In this document: piece after piece, positions 36,374 through 44,572 of the stretch
Numbering within the stretch: position 1 is the stretch's first letter
Layout: each line of letters starts with the position of its first letter
Program-made: the position numbers and the translations under genes
Origin: a virus
IMG/VR virus record: IMGVR_UViG_3300017773_000014
Coordinates: 1-49,501 of that record
Length of the DNA stretch: 49,501 nt
Reading direction: 5' to 3' (one strand)
The notes under the pieces: model-generated
The model's input: the letters and a program-made list of their open reading frames with translations, nothing else
Database searches by the model: none
Told to the model about the DNA's origin: nothing

Positions 36374-37107
36374 TATGGATATTGATTACTTGTTGTCGCG
36401 ATGTTAGTTGGGCTCATTGAATAACACCCATAAGAGGCAGCCCTAGTTGAAAAATTCACATATTGATGGTTACTACCCAAAGTAAATGTTATACTACCAC
36501 TTGAAGAACCACTTATTCTAGTTGGTCCACTAGCAGACATTCCAGGAAAGCTAAGAATATCAACATACCATACATTTGCCCCACTTGCACTCCAAGATAC
36601 AGCCCAACTTGATCCAGGAGCCCAATAGAGCTGTCCGTTAATAAGTGTTGTTACCCTATTACTATTGCTAGCACTTACACTAACAGAACCACTATAAGAA
36701 GATGATGCAGGGCCCGCCGCTCTAGTGAAAGCATCAGAAAAAGTTGATCCTCCTCCTTGGAGAGTAGTGTCACCAGTTGGTGTTAAAGTGGTTGTATAGG
36801 TTGTTGCAGCAGCATCACAAGTACCCGATACATTATTAGCGGTTACAGTATAATTAGTAGGATTGACACTTTGAGTGTAAGATCCAGTAAGACTGCCTGT
36901 TAAATCATATGTTGCACCTATCTGTCCAGTTACTACAAATTGCCTAGTTCCACCTGTATTAGCCATTGCAGCATTACTATCATATGCTGCACTTTGTATT
37001 ACAGTTGTATTTGGATATATTTGTTGATGTCCTGCATAAGCTGAAATAACATTTTCATGGCCTACTTTTAAAGCGGGTATTGCATCGTGTCCTAAATTAG
37101 TTGGCAT
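36373..37107 (-). CDS. Tail fibre / adhesin-type beta protein
   Basis: A 244-residue Ser/Thr/Gly-rich protein. It starts MPTNLGHDAIPALKVGHENV, then QQIYPNTTV, a short attachment-type segment, and continues as beta-sandwich-like strands (RQFVVTGQIGATYDLTGSL; SITFTLGSNHQYVNFSTRA). Two cysteines are widely spaced. It lies between the Gly-poor 128-residue fibre adapter and the 236-residue fibre. No family was recognised beyond being part of the fibre block. Confidence 0.65.
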   Translation of the reverse strand: MPTNLGHDAIPALKVGHENVISAYAGHQQIYPNTTVIQSAAYDSNAAMANTGGTRQFVVTGQIGATYDLTGSLTGSYTQSVNPTNYTVTANNVSGTCDAAATTYTTTLTPTGDTTLQGGGSTFSDAFTRAAGPASSSYSGSVSVSASNSNRVTTLINGQLYWAPGSSWAVSWSASGANVWYVDILSFPGMSASGPTRISGSSSGSITFTLGSNHQYVNFSTRAASYGCYSMSPTNIATTSNQYP

Positions 37108-37494
37108 CTATGCTATTATATATATTGTTTTAGGATCGTAAAGATCAATTTGATAACCTGTAGCCGCTCCTGATGTATATGCAGGAGAAAAAGCTACTAC
37201 CACACTTGTTGCATCAGGTATGCTACTAACAGTACCTGTTGTTCTTGTTGTGTTACCAGAGCCACTACCTGTTACATATACAGTTTGGCCAACACTAAAT
37301 ATAGAAGAAGAAGTTACTGTAAAATCTACAGTTGCAGCACTCGATGGATTACCACTTGTTGTTGCACTTGTTTGTTTAAGTGCATCATATTGTGCCTGTG
37401 TACCTCTCCAAAAATCTAGTAGGTTATTTTTTTTGTTTCCAGTCGCACCTGATTCAAAGGGTTGACCACCTATTATTTCTGTTAAATTTGCCAT
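37108..37494 (-). CDS. Short fibre adapter protein
   Basis: A 128-residue protein. It contains LLDFWRGTQAQYDALKQ near the N-terminus and ends DPKTIYIIA. The pair F-W-x-G-T-Q-A-x-Y-D-A plus a terminal D-P-x-T-I-Y-I is a common phage tail/fibre domain. The intervening residues (NPSSAATVDFTVTSSSIFSV) form an extra inserted beta module. It abuts the 244-residue gene and is likely an attachment piece for a neighbouring fibre. Confidence 0.7.
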   Translation of the reverse strand: MANLTEIIGGQPFESGATGNKKNNLLDFWRGTQAQYDALKQTSATTSGNPSSAATVDFTVTSSSIFSVGQTVYVTGSGSGNTTRTTGTVSSIPDATSVVVAFSPAYTSGAATGYQIDLYDPKTIYIIA

Positions 37495-37504
37495 TTTTTA
37501 TTTT

Positions 37505-37642
37505 TTATGTCCATTGTAATTTTATAGCGGTAGTTTCATTTATTGATTCTTCCGGCCATTCTGGCATTTGTTCTTTTATTTGAGCTTTTATAAATTCAAA
37601 TTGTTCTTTTTCTTCCGGTGTTTTATTTTTTAAATAATCCAT
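37505..37642 (-). CDS. Tiny fibre-block protein, unknown
   Basis: A 45-residue ORF occupying the space between two fibre genes with 1- and 10-base gaps on the same strand. The protein is acidic and helical (TPEEKEQFEFIKAQIKEQMP) and ends with a short beta stretch (AIKLQWT). I see no known motif. Small helical proteins beside fibres are sometimes assembly chaperones, which is speculative here. Confidence 0.55.
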   Translation of the reverse strand: MDYLKNKTPEEKEQFEFIKAQIKEQMPEWPEESINETTAIKLQWT

Positions 37643-37643
37643 A

Positions 37644-38579
37644 TTAAAATATTAATGTGTAAGTACCAGCCGCAGTGTAGCTAAGTAAATTATCACCACT
37701 TAACGTTGATAATGTTCCACCTACATTACTAGAAGGAACTTCTCCAGACCATCTTAAATAAACAGCACCCGCAAGCCCAGCACCTGATGAACGATAAAAT
37801 ACGGTACCATAGTTTGTAGTCGTACAATTACCACTGCCCGTGTAAATATTTGCAGAAAGTTCATTATCACCAGCACCAGCTTGGGCTCCTCTACCTGCAG
37901 AATTACCTGGGGTTGATCCTAGATAAGACATTCCACCTTCACCGTAATTTGTACTGCTTCCTGTTATTGATGAAGCTAGTCCAATACCGTGGCCATTTCC
38001 ATTTCCAGCTCCTCCTGCACCAGCCCCGGCAGCTCCATAATAACCACCAACAATAACTGCAACCGCAGAACCGGCACTAGCATTCGGGGGAGTGCCAGAG
38101 CATGAATTTCTGGAAAACGAACCACCAGCACCATTACCACTAGTAGTGTTGCCATTCCCTGAGTTACCACCTGCTCCTCCTGTCGTAGTTGAGCTATTAC
38201 CCCCCTTTAAACCACCCGCGGCAGAAAGTGAAATACCACTAGCTGTAATCGAAGAAGCTACTCCATTATTAGTATTAGTACCACCCGCTCCGACTACTAT
38301 TGTAAATACTCCTGCTACAGATGCATTAATTGGTGTTGTTGTATCTCCTGATGATGTATTAAAACTTCTTAATACTGCACCACCACCACCGGCGCCACCC
38401 CCGGCGGCATATCCATCGCTAATGGTAACATCAAGACCACCCCCACCTCCACCACCAACTATTAAATAATCTATAGAAGATGGTGCTGATGAAAATATAT
38501 TACTTGCTAGATTACCAAATGAACCATTTGCAGTTAGGTTACCGTATGTTAATGTATTACTATTATTACCAAAACTCAT
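37644..38579 (-). CDS. Glycine-rich tail adhesin (third member)
   Basis: A 311-residue protein with an N-terminal ~30-residue attachment (MSFGNNSNTLTYGNLTANGS) and then YLIVGGGGGGGLD opening a long glycine-rich region with Gly-Gly-Ala-Gly runs, short strands (FTIVVGAGG) and one disulfide-capable cysteine pair (NSCSG, GNCTT). It ends GAVYLRWSGE ... AAGTYTLIF. The same D/Y-L-V-x-G-G-G entry occurs in the adhesins at 30301 and 31898, so all three are probably related glycine-rich receptor-binding tips. The ATG shares one base with the preceding gene's stop (38579). Confidence 0.76.
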   Translation of the reverse strand: MSFGNNSNTLTYGNLTANGSFGNLASNIFSSAPSSIDYLIVGGGGGGGLDVTISDGYAAGGGAGGGGAVLRSFNTSSGDTTTPINASVAGVFTIVVGAGGTNTNNGVASSITASGISLSAAGGLKGGNSSTTTGGAGGNSGNGNTTSGNGAGGSFSRNSCSGTPPNASAGSAVAVIVGGYYGAAGAGAGGAGNGNGHGIGLASSITGSSTNYGEGGMSYLGSTPGNSAGRGAQAGAGDNELSANIYTGSGNCTTTNYGTVFYRSSGAGLAGAVYLRWSGEVPSSNVGGTLSTLSGDNLLSYTAAGTYTLIF

Positions 38580-39004
38580 TAATACGTTATATAAAGTTTG
38601 CCTGGCACTCTTTTACCAACTGTATAATTAGTTGTATCTGAAGATGTAAAAGCAGTACCCATAGTTATTGTAACAGTGCCTGCACCTTCTGAAGCTACAG
38701 TACCTGGTTTTTCTACATTAGTTCTAGATGTATCTGATACATAAACGGTATCACCGTTCGTAAAACTATTTGCTTGTATATCAGAACTTGTTATAGTAAG
38801 TGATGATGCAGAAGATGGGGCTGAAGTAGCTCCATTTGTAAATCTAAATGGTGCTGATGCACTCGTACTAGATATAAATGTTATATTTGTAGCAGAGTTT
38901 TCATCATCTACATTTGCTGATGTAGTAGCATTTACTGATGTAGTAGCATTTGCAATAGGGTTAGATGCACTAGACCCTGGATAAAATGTTTTAGCGTCTG
39001 GCAT
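38579..39004 (-). CDS. Short fibre domain protein, Thr/Ser-rich
   Basis: A 141-residue Ser/Thr/Asn/Ala-rich protein, with an N-terminus MPDAKTFYPGSSASNPIANA and a beta-rich remainder (SLTITSSDIQANSFTNGDTV; GAGTVTITMGTAFTSSDTT). It ends GKLYITY, similar to other fibre ends. Located within the fibre block and coupled by TAATG overlap to the downstream glycine-rich adhesin gene. Probably a spacer or adapter; no family recognised. Confidence 0.62.
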   Translation of the reverse strand: MPDAKTFYPGSSASNPIANATTSVNATTSANVDDENSATNITFISSTSASAPFRFTNGATSAPSSASSLTITSSDIQANSFTNGDTVYVSDTSRTNVEKPGTVASEGAGTVTITMGTAFTSSDTTNYTVGKRVPGKLYITY

Positions 39005-39008
39005 AATA

Positions 39009-39323
39009 TTAAGTTATTATCCAACCAAATGTACTATTTACATATATACATTTAATTGGTTGATTATTAGTTATTGTTATTGATTGACTGGATCCTTCTA
39101 TTGTAGTGCTAGCAACAGTAATTGTAGCTGTACCTGTTCTTTTAAGTACAACTTCGTGACCTGCTTGTAAACTAGTTGTTGGTAAAGTCACTGTATAAGT
39201 ACCACTACCTGATAAAGCATTAACTGAGTTAATAGCTAAATTAGCAGTTCCTGTTATTACAGCACCGGATGCATTAGTAATTCCTAAAAGTCCAGCACTT
39301 GGTAAATCTATTGTTAGTCCCAT
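39009..39323 (-). CDS. Short fibre domain protein
   Basis: A 104-residue protein. I chose the ATG at 39323 (MGLTIDLPSAGLLGI) because it overlaps the stop of the upstream 705-residue fibre by one base, matching the module's TAATG pattern; an ATG 24 bases upstream would overlap more. The sequence is beta-rich and Thr/Ser-rich (SGTYTVTLPTTSLQAGHEVV, LKRTGTATITVA) and ends NSTFGWIIT, which resembles the GWxV ending of marine fibre domains. Probably a fibre segment or adapter. Confidence 0.66.
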   Translation of the reverse strand: MGLTIDLPSAGLLGITNASGAVITGTANLAINSVNALSGSGTYTVTLPTTSLQAGHEVVLKRTGTATITVASTTIEGSSQSITITNNQPIKCIYVNSTFGWIIT

Positions 39324-41440
39324 TAGCTTATTCCGTTTACGATCCAACCATTAGTAGCATCTGAATAAAACAGTTCAAAAGAAGCTGTTGATTCATCAAG
39401 TACAAGTGATGTAGATCTCATTATTTTTTCTGACCCATTTGGGTTTATTGTCCATACATAAGATGAAGCTGCATATCCACCAGTTGAATTAAGTGATGAC
39501 ATGTTTGTAAATCTTATGCTACTCCCCGCGGCACCTACTGGTAAACTTACTGTTCTATCAGCAGATATTGCATCTAATATATAATGCTTAAAATTTTCTA
39601 CAGTCGTGTTTGTAGTTATAGCACCACCGTAAGCATATCCTTGTTTGAGTATAACTTGTCCATTAGCAGGTGCTGTGATTTGTAAATTATCAAAATTTAT
39701 AGAAGCTACAGCCACATCATTATTACCGCCAAAATCATAAGTTGCACCATTTGCAGATGCTAATATATTAAGTGCAGAATGTGATACAGCTTTAGTAGCT
39801 GTGTCATATTGTAAAAAATTATTTTTTGAAGCATTAGGTATAGTACTTAATTTAAATGTTTCAGAATCTACATTAAATGTACTTGTATGAAGATTCATAG
39901 TACCATAACCTTGTCTACCAAAAGTAAGTATATTAGAAGATGAATCGTACGCAACTACTAAATATATATTTACCGATTGATCAAGTATTTGACCACCAGC
40001 TGATGGAAATGCTGTTGAATATGTACTTTCTACAAAATATAACTTTTGTCCCGAAGGTATACTAGAATGTATACTTGCAAAATTTGTTCTGTTAGCACTT
40101 ACTATTGTTATAGAAGTTGCACCGGTAGAAATCGCTTGCGCACCTGTAAGTGTAGCCGGCGAGGTTACAGCCTGGAATAATGCTCCGGCTGCATTTTGAG
40201 TTCCATAAAATAATCTACCCATTGATACATTACCCGCGGGACCTGCTAGTGTTTCAGTAAGGCCTGGTATTGCTTCTGCAACACCTGACGATAATTCTGG
40301 TAAACTATAATAGTTACCATCTATTTTTATAGCAGTTAAATTACCTTGATTTGATAAACTACCAACTGATACATTACCAGATACTTGTTGTTGTGCCAAA
40401 GCATTACCAGAAGAATCCTGTAATTGTACACCTGTTGAAGAAAGTACAGATCTTGTACCATCTGTATTTATAGCAGTAACTGAGTTTTGTCCCATTACTG
40501 TTCTACCATTATTAGCAGTTGTATCTGTATCTCTTACAATGTCTTGTGTAAATCTAGTATTATTAGATATTACATTTGTACCATTGCCACCTATATTTAA
40601 ATTAGTACCGTCTGTAGTTAAAGTAACATTTGGGTCTGTATCACCAAATTCAATACTTCCTTCAGTATCTTTAATTTTTATAGGCCCATGTACTGTAAGT
40701 GATTGAGGATCTGTATCAGGAGAATCTGTACCTATCACAACATCACCTTCAATAGTTAATCCTCTAGTAATTTTTAATCCTCCAACAACTTGAGTTTCAA
40801 CTTGTTGTGCTCCTGTTAAAAACGTAAATGATGTAAATGCTACTTGGCCACCTGTATATGTTTCACCAGAACCTAGCGTTACATTAAAACACCATTCAGT
40901 ATATTTATTGCTGCCCGAAGTTACATACTTGCTGTCATTTGCCGCAGGACTTGCATTTGTCAGCGTACCTGGATTAAATGATGTTACAGTACCTGTATAA
41001 GTAACACCTCCAAGTACTCCTGTGAATGTTGCTGAATTATCTGCAAATGCTTGGAAATCAAAATCAACACCAAAAGCACCGTCATTATAATCACGTATAA
41101 TTAAAAAAACTTGGCCTGTGCCAAGTGTGTTCATATAAATATCAGCTCCTGTATTTACAGTGCTGCTTTTCAAAACGACATTACTTAATACTGATCCTGC
41201 AAGTGTTCTTACCTGAGCTTTTTCAAATGCCGTACCTTCTCTATTTACAGAGAGTGCAAAACCTAAAGGCACTACATCAGGTATAGCGGCCGTAGTTTGG
41301 GCGCCGGTTATGTAGGCTTTTAAGCTGTCTATAGTATAATTTTTGGTTGCTAATGCGGAACTGGAGTTTGCATCAGTACCCAAAAGTTTATCAGATCCCT
41401 CAACAGTAGAGTCGATCGTATATGTACTGATTCTTGCCAT
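39323..41440 (-). CDS. Large tail fibre with shared N-terminal anchor
   Basis: A 705-residue fibre protein. The N-terminal ~45 residues (DSTVEGSDKLLGTDANSS) share an anchor with the 236-residue fibre at 35663. The middle has repeating short beta segments typical of shaft domains, for example GLTIEGDVVIGTDSPDTDPQ, ADIYMNTLGTGQVFLII and FGDTDPNVTLTTDGTNLN, with later repeats such as AINTDGTRSVLSSTG. The C-terminus ends DATNGWIVNGIS. It is the largest protein in the right half of the fibre block and probably a main side fibre. No catalytic depolymerase motif is visible. Confidence 0.78.
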   Translation of the reverse strand: MARISTYTIDSTVEGSDKLLGTDANSSSALATKNYTIDSLKAYITGAQTTAAIPDVVPLGFALSVNREGTAFEKAQVRTLAGSVLSNVVLKSSTVNTGADIYMNTLGTGQVFLIIRDYNDGAFGVDFDFQAFADNSATFTGVLGGVTYTGTVTSFNPGTLTNASPAANDSKYVTSGSNKYTEWCFNVTLGSGETYTGGQVAFTSFTFLTGAQQVETQVVGGLKITRGLTIEGDVVIGTDSPDTDPQSLTVHGPIKIKDTEGSIEFGDTDPNVTLTTDGTNLNIGGNGTNVISNNTRFTQDIVRDTDTTANNGRTVMGQNSVTAINTDGTRSVLSSTGVQLQDSSGNALAQQQVSGNVSVGSLSNQGNLTAIKIDGNYYSLPELSSGVAEAIPGLTETLAGPAGNVSMGRLFYGTQNAAGALFQAVTSPATLTGAQAISTGATSITIVSANRTNFASIHSSIPSGQKLYFVESTYSTAFPSAGGQILDQSVNIYLVVAYDSSSNILTFGRQGYGTMNLHTSTFNVDSETFKLSTIPNASKNNFLQYDTATKAVSHSALNILASANGATYDFGGNNDVAVASINFDNLQITAPANGQVILKQGYAYGGAITTNTTVENFKHYILDAISADRTVSLPVGAAGSSIRFTNMSSLNSTGGYAASSYVWTINPNGSEKIMRSTSLVLDESTASFELFYSDATNGWIVNGIS

Positions 41441-41583
41441 TATTTATTTTTTAATAAAGTTCCTTTAGCTGCATCTTTTGCTCGCCTAGTTATAGGCTGC
41501 ATTGCTTTTTTTTCATCGCCGGGTTGTGTGTTTACTGTTACACCGGGTAAATTATCATAAAGATTTATTTTTGTGTTTTTCAT
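41440..41583 (-). CDS. Tiny protein before the large fibre, unknown
   Basis: A 47-residue ORF that fills the space between two fibre-block genes, with its stop overlapping the downstream fibre ATG by one base. It is basic and polar (NLPGVTVNTQPGDEKKA, then PITRRAKDAAKG). No recognised motif. Its coupling suggests it is translated, but its role is unknown. Confidence 0.58.
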   Translation of the reverse strand: MKNTKINLYDNLPGVTVNTQPGDEKKAMQPITRRAKDAAKGTLLKNK

Positions 41584-41593
41584 GTTATATTTT

Positions 41594-41950
41594 TTATCCG
41601 TTAGTAATCAGTGCTGCAACAACGCCATTAACTTTTATAACGTCACTGGTGGCCCATTTATATTCTTGTTGTAAACCTTCAGGAGATTTCATCATAATTA
41701 TAGGATAATCAACTCCACTTTTAGTTATTGTCATAACCGCTGTAACACTACTGGGCCTTACTTTTACATCATATACTAATTTAGCTACATCTGTTTCATA
41801 TGTGCCATCAGCTTTTTTATCAGGACCGTTAGTCATAAAATCTCTAAGTACTACACCTGTAATTATATTACCGTTACTGGGGTTAGAAGCAGTATAGGTA
41901 ACCACTCCCGTAGTTGAGTTTACTGTTGGTGTAACTGTTAATATTGCCAT
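41594..41950 (-). CDS. Beta-rich fibre-block protein, unknown
   Basis: A 118-residue protein starting MAILTVTPTVNSTTGVVTYT, beta-rich throughout, with KPDG-like loops and strands TAVMTITKSGVDYPIIMMKS and WATSDVIKVNGVVAALITN. It lies at the right-hand edge of the fibre block, 10 bases before the 47-residue gene. Composition suggests a virion-surface or fibre-associated protein. I recognise no family. Confidence 0.62.
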   Translation of the reverse strand: MAILTVTPTVNSTTGVVTYTASNPSNGNIITGVVLRDFMTNGPDKKADGTYETDVAKLVYDVKVRPSSVTAVMTITKSGVDYPIIMMKSPEGLQQEYKWATSDVIKVNGVVAALITNG

Positions 41951-41956
41951 TTGTTT

Positions 41957-42403
41957 TTATTTTTGTTTGTTAAATTTTTTAATAGCTTGGCTATATACTT
42001 TATCTATATAGCTTTTTCTTTTTAATATTATATTTCTTTTTGCTGATTCAGGTATTAATTCTTTGCCTATTAACATTTTATATATTCTATTAATAAGCAT
42101 TTTACCTTTGTAACTTACTTTATATTTATTGTGATCTCCAATTCTTCCTTTCCCAATATGAATTTTATTAATCCAATCGTTTTTTTGAAGTCTATAAAAC
42201 CTTGTTTTATCCCATGAATAATATATTGTACCGTCTTTAAAGTCATTTATTGTAAAATAATTTATTGGGTCTAAATAAAATAGTAATTCTAAATCTGAAA
42301 TAGAAAGTTTATTATTTTTACACGCCCATCTTGAGATTAATCTATAGTTTTTTAAAAAGTCTACTTTAATTTCGCCTCTTTCTATAAAATCAGAGCGGTC
42401 CAT
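41957..42403 (-). CDS. Winged-helix-like protein
   Basis: A 148-residue basic protein. Residues ~25-115 (RWACKNNKLSISDLELLFYL, then FTINDFKDG, WDKTRFYRLQKNDWI, HNKYKVSYKGKMLINRIYKM) have the helix-helix-helix-beta spacing of winged-helix DNA-binding domains, and similar proteins are found in phages of marine Bacteroidota as far as I recall. The C-terminus is a basic helix. The ATG shares one base with the groES stop (42403), so it is probably in the same operon as the chaperonin pair. It might be a late regulator; no operator was identified. Confidence 0.62.
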   Translation of the reverse strand: MDRSDFIERGEIKVDFLKNYRLISRWACKNNKLSISDLELLFYLDPINYFTINDFKDGTIYYSWDKTRFYRLQKNDWINKIHIGKGRIGDHNKYKVSYKGKMLINRIYKMLIGKELIPESAKRNIILKRKSYIDKVYSQAIKKFNKQK

Positions 42404-42657
42404 TATAATACAGCTATTACATCTTTTATTGTAATTACTTTATAAGTAACATCTTGATAATCAATACTGTGTCCCGCAATGCGGTCAAATATTATTTGTG
42501 CGTTTTTTTGTATAACTTCAGGTCCAGAGGAAATAACAATGCCTTTTCTATATCTTGTATCATCTCTATGCTTTTCGGCAAGTTCAAGCCCTCCATCTGT
42601 TTTTACAATATTTTCTAGTATTTCTTCTACTATTATATAATTTCCAATTGCTTTCAT
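42403..42657 (-). CDS. groES: GroES-type co-chaperonin
   Basis: An 84-residue protein, slightly shorter than the usual ~95. It starts MKAIGNYIIVEEI and has the mobile loop with GGLEL in place of the GGIVL tripeptide that contacts GroEL. Then come RYRKGIVISSG, matching the RGEVLAVG strand, AQIIFDRIAGHSID, and YKVITIKDVIAVL at the C-terminus, all in GroES order. The ATG overlaps the groEL stop by four bases (ATGA arrangement; groEL 42654-44234, this gene starting at 42657). It should cap a phage or host GroEL cavity. Confidence 0.86.
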   Translation of the reverse strand: MKAIGNYIIVEEILENIVKTDGGLELAEKHRDDTRYRKGIVISSGPEVIQKNAQIIFDRIAGHSIDYQDVTYKVITIKDVIAVL

Positions 42658-44234
42658 TCTTCTCTAACATTTGAAATTACACAATCAGTTGATAATATAG
42701 TAGTTGAAACAGATATTGCATTTTGAAGTGCTGTTTTAGTTACTAAAAGTGGGTCTATAATGCCTGTTTTAATAAGCTTCTTTTTACAACCACAAGTAAC
42801 ATCTATTCCTTCTCCCCAGACCGATAAAGTTTTACTGTGGGGTTCTATTCCGGCATTTGTGAGTATTTTGGTATATGGTGCTGTAAGTGCATCTTTTAAT
42901 ATATCTACACCTTTTAATTCACCGCTATTTAGTATCATTTCCCAATCAGCGATTGCTGCATGAGCAAGAGCAGTACCACCGCCTGGTAATATACCCTCTT
43001 TTTTAGCAGCTCTTACAGCGTGAATTGCATCATCTACTCTGTCTTGTTTTTCTTTAAGTTCCACTTCTGTAGCAGCACCCACTAAAATTACAGAAACACC
43101 ACCGCTTAAAAGGGCAATTCTATCTGTTAAGTGTTTACTCATTACATTGTGTTCTTCTTTTTCAAGAGCAGTTTTTAAATACTCGATACGTTCTTGTACT
43201 TCTTTACTTTTTTCTGAAACCACAAGTACTGTACCTTCTTTATCTGAAACGGCTTTATCTGCCGATCCTAACATGTCAGGGGTGATTGCATCAATCGAAT
43301 CACCCAGGCTCTCATCAAATACCTTAGCCCCGACAAGCAATGCTAGATCCTCCAATACATCTTTTCTTTTGAGCCCAAAGCTTGGAGGGTCGATTACATT
43401 GACCTTAATATTGCCCTTTACTTTATTCATAGCAAGCGCTGTTAAAGGCTGCGTTTCTAAAGGTGCAATAAGGAGTACTGCTCTATTGGACTTAATAGCA
43501 AACTCCAGGATGTCTTGAATTTTTCTGACATTAGGAATATCAGAAGCACTCATGAAGATGAGAGGATTTTCTAATTCGCAAATTTCTTTTTCTTTATTAG
43601 TATAAAAGTGAGGAGCTTTGCAGGTACTTCCAATCTTAGTACCGTTTACGTTTTCTGTATAAGTGTCGTTATTAGGGGATGTTTCCATTGTAACGATACC
43701 ATTCTCGCCAGCACTTTGGAAAGCGTTGGCAATCATGTTACCTAGTTCAATGTCATTATTTGCTGAAATAACTGAAACATCATGTAACATTTTACTATCT
43801 ACAGATATTGCTTTATTAGTTATATGTTTTATAACTTCTTTAGCAAATTTATTAATACCTGATTTAATATCTCTAAAAGAAAATTCTTCTCCTTTTAGTT
43901 TATAGTAAGAATCTATAATAGCTTTTGTAAGTACTATAGATGTTGTTGTACCATCCCCTGCTACTGAAGCGGTTTTTTGTGCCGCTTGTTTCATCATAGA
44001 AACTGCAAGATTTTCAATAGGATCTTGAAGAAGTATACTATTAGCAACAGTAACCCCATCTTTCGTAATATGTGGATCCCCATAATCATTCTCTATGATA
44101 ACAGTTCTACCACTAGCTCCTAGTGTTGATCCAACAGCATCAGCTATTTTATTTATTCCACTAAATAATTTTTCTTTTGCACTCTTATCAAAGTGCATTT
44201 TCTTTACTAGCTTTGTTTTACCGAATTGTGACAT
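42654..44234 (-). CDS. groEL: Phage-encoded GroEL-type chaperonin
   Basis: A 526-residue chaperonin that folds proteins in an ATP-driven double-ring cage. Conserved features seen: ITKDGVTVAN (D59), VAGDGTTTS (D94), the apical segments ENPLIFMSASDIPNV and VIDPPSFGLKRKDVLED, LSGGVSVILVGAATEVELKE, and VDDAIHAVRAAKKEG with the catalytic Asp at 402, then GGGTAL. Departures: the TLGPKGR loop contacting ATP is TLGASGR (37-43), so the usual Pro-Lys is Ala-Ser. There is a ~7-residue N-terminal extension. The usual Gly-Gly-Met C-terminal tail is missing, and the protein ends SNVREE. The gene lies 5' of groES with overlap, in reverse of the standard bacterial order. Bases ~43150-43780 are richer in G+C than the ends. 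Confidence 0.95.
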   Translation of the reverse strand: MSQFGKTKLVKKMHFDKSAKEKLFSGINKIADAVGSTLGASGRTVIIENDYGDPHITKDGVTVANSILLQDPIENLAVSMMKQAAQKTASVAGDGTTTSIVLTKAIIDSYYKLKGEEFSFRDIKSGINKFAKEVIKHITNKAISVDSKMLHDVSVISANNDIELGNMIANAFQSAGENGIVTMETSPNNDTYTENVNGTKIGSTCKAPHFYTNKEKEICELENPLIFMSASDIPNVRKIQDILEFAIKSNRAVLLIAPLETQPLTALAMNKVKGNIKVNVIDPPSFGLKRKDVLEDLALLVGAKVFDESLGDSIDAITPDMLGSADKAVSDKEGTVLVVSEKSKEVQERIEYLKTALEKEEHNVMSKHLTDRIALLSGGVSVILVGAATEVELKEKQDRVDDAIHAVRAAKKEGILPGGGTALAHAAIADWEMILNSGELKGVDILKDALTAPYTKILTNAGIEPHSKTLSVWGEGIDVTCGCKKKLIKTGIIDPLLVTKTALQNAISVSTTILSTDCVISNVREE

Positions 44235-44254
44235 TTAATTTAATTTAATTTAAT
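44235..44254. repeat. Four tandem TTAAT units abutting the groEL start
   Basis: Four exact 5-base TTAAT units directly precede (on the - strand) the groEL ATG, reading ATTAA x4 then ATG in the coding direction. It serves as an A/T-rich, SD-less leader and is a candidate for slippage. Confidence 0.7.
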
Positions 44255-44262
44255 TTTTTATT

Positions 44263-44571
44263 TTAGCAATTCCATTTGCGTCTAGCAGCTTTACCTCTTT
44301 CAGAAGTCCAGCTTTTAGATCTAGCACAAAAAGATTTTCTTCTTTTGGCCGCCTTACTTCCAGGTTTAAGCTTAGATGGAGGTGTGGTTACTGCAGTTTT
44401 TAATTTACTGCCCGGGTTGTCTTTTCTATATTTAGCAACCCCTTTAGCGGTCATACCACCGCCGGCTTTTTTACCAGTCCCCCCTTTCTTATTTACTTTT
44501 GCATAATACCCTAAAGACTTTTTCTTTGAAGGAGCAGGTGGTTTCCTTCTCTTACGCTTAGCTAAAGGCAT
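44263..44571 (-). CDS. Small basic conserved phage protein
   Basis: A 102-residue, very basic protein of a family I associate with marine phages (I think DUF6321). It has MPLAKRKRRKPPAPSKKK, then GTGKKAGGGMTAKGVAKYRK, PGSKAAKRRKSFCARSKSW and a terminal AARRKWNC. It contains two conserved cysteines. Function unknown; the positive charge suggests nucleic acid binding. It is encoded directly before groEL, 28 bases away. Confidence 0.78.
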   Translation of the reverse strand: MPLAKRKRRKPPAPSKKKSLGYYAKVNKKGGTGKKAGGGMTAKGVAKYRKDNPGSKLKTAVTTPPSKLKPGSKAAKRRKSFCARSKSWTSERGKAARRKWNC

Positions 44572-44572
44572 T

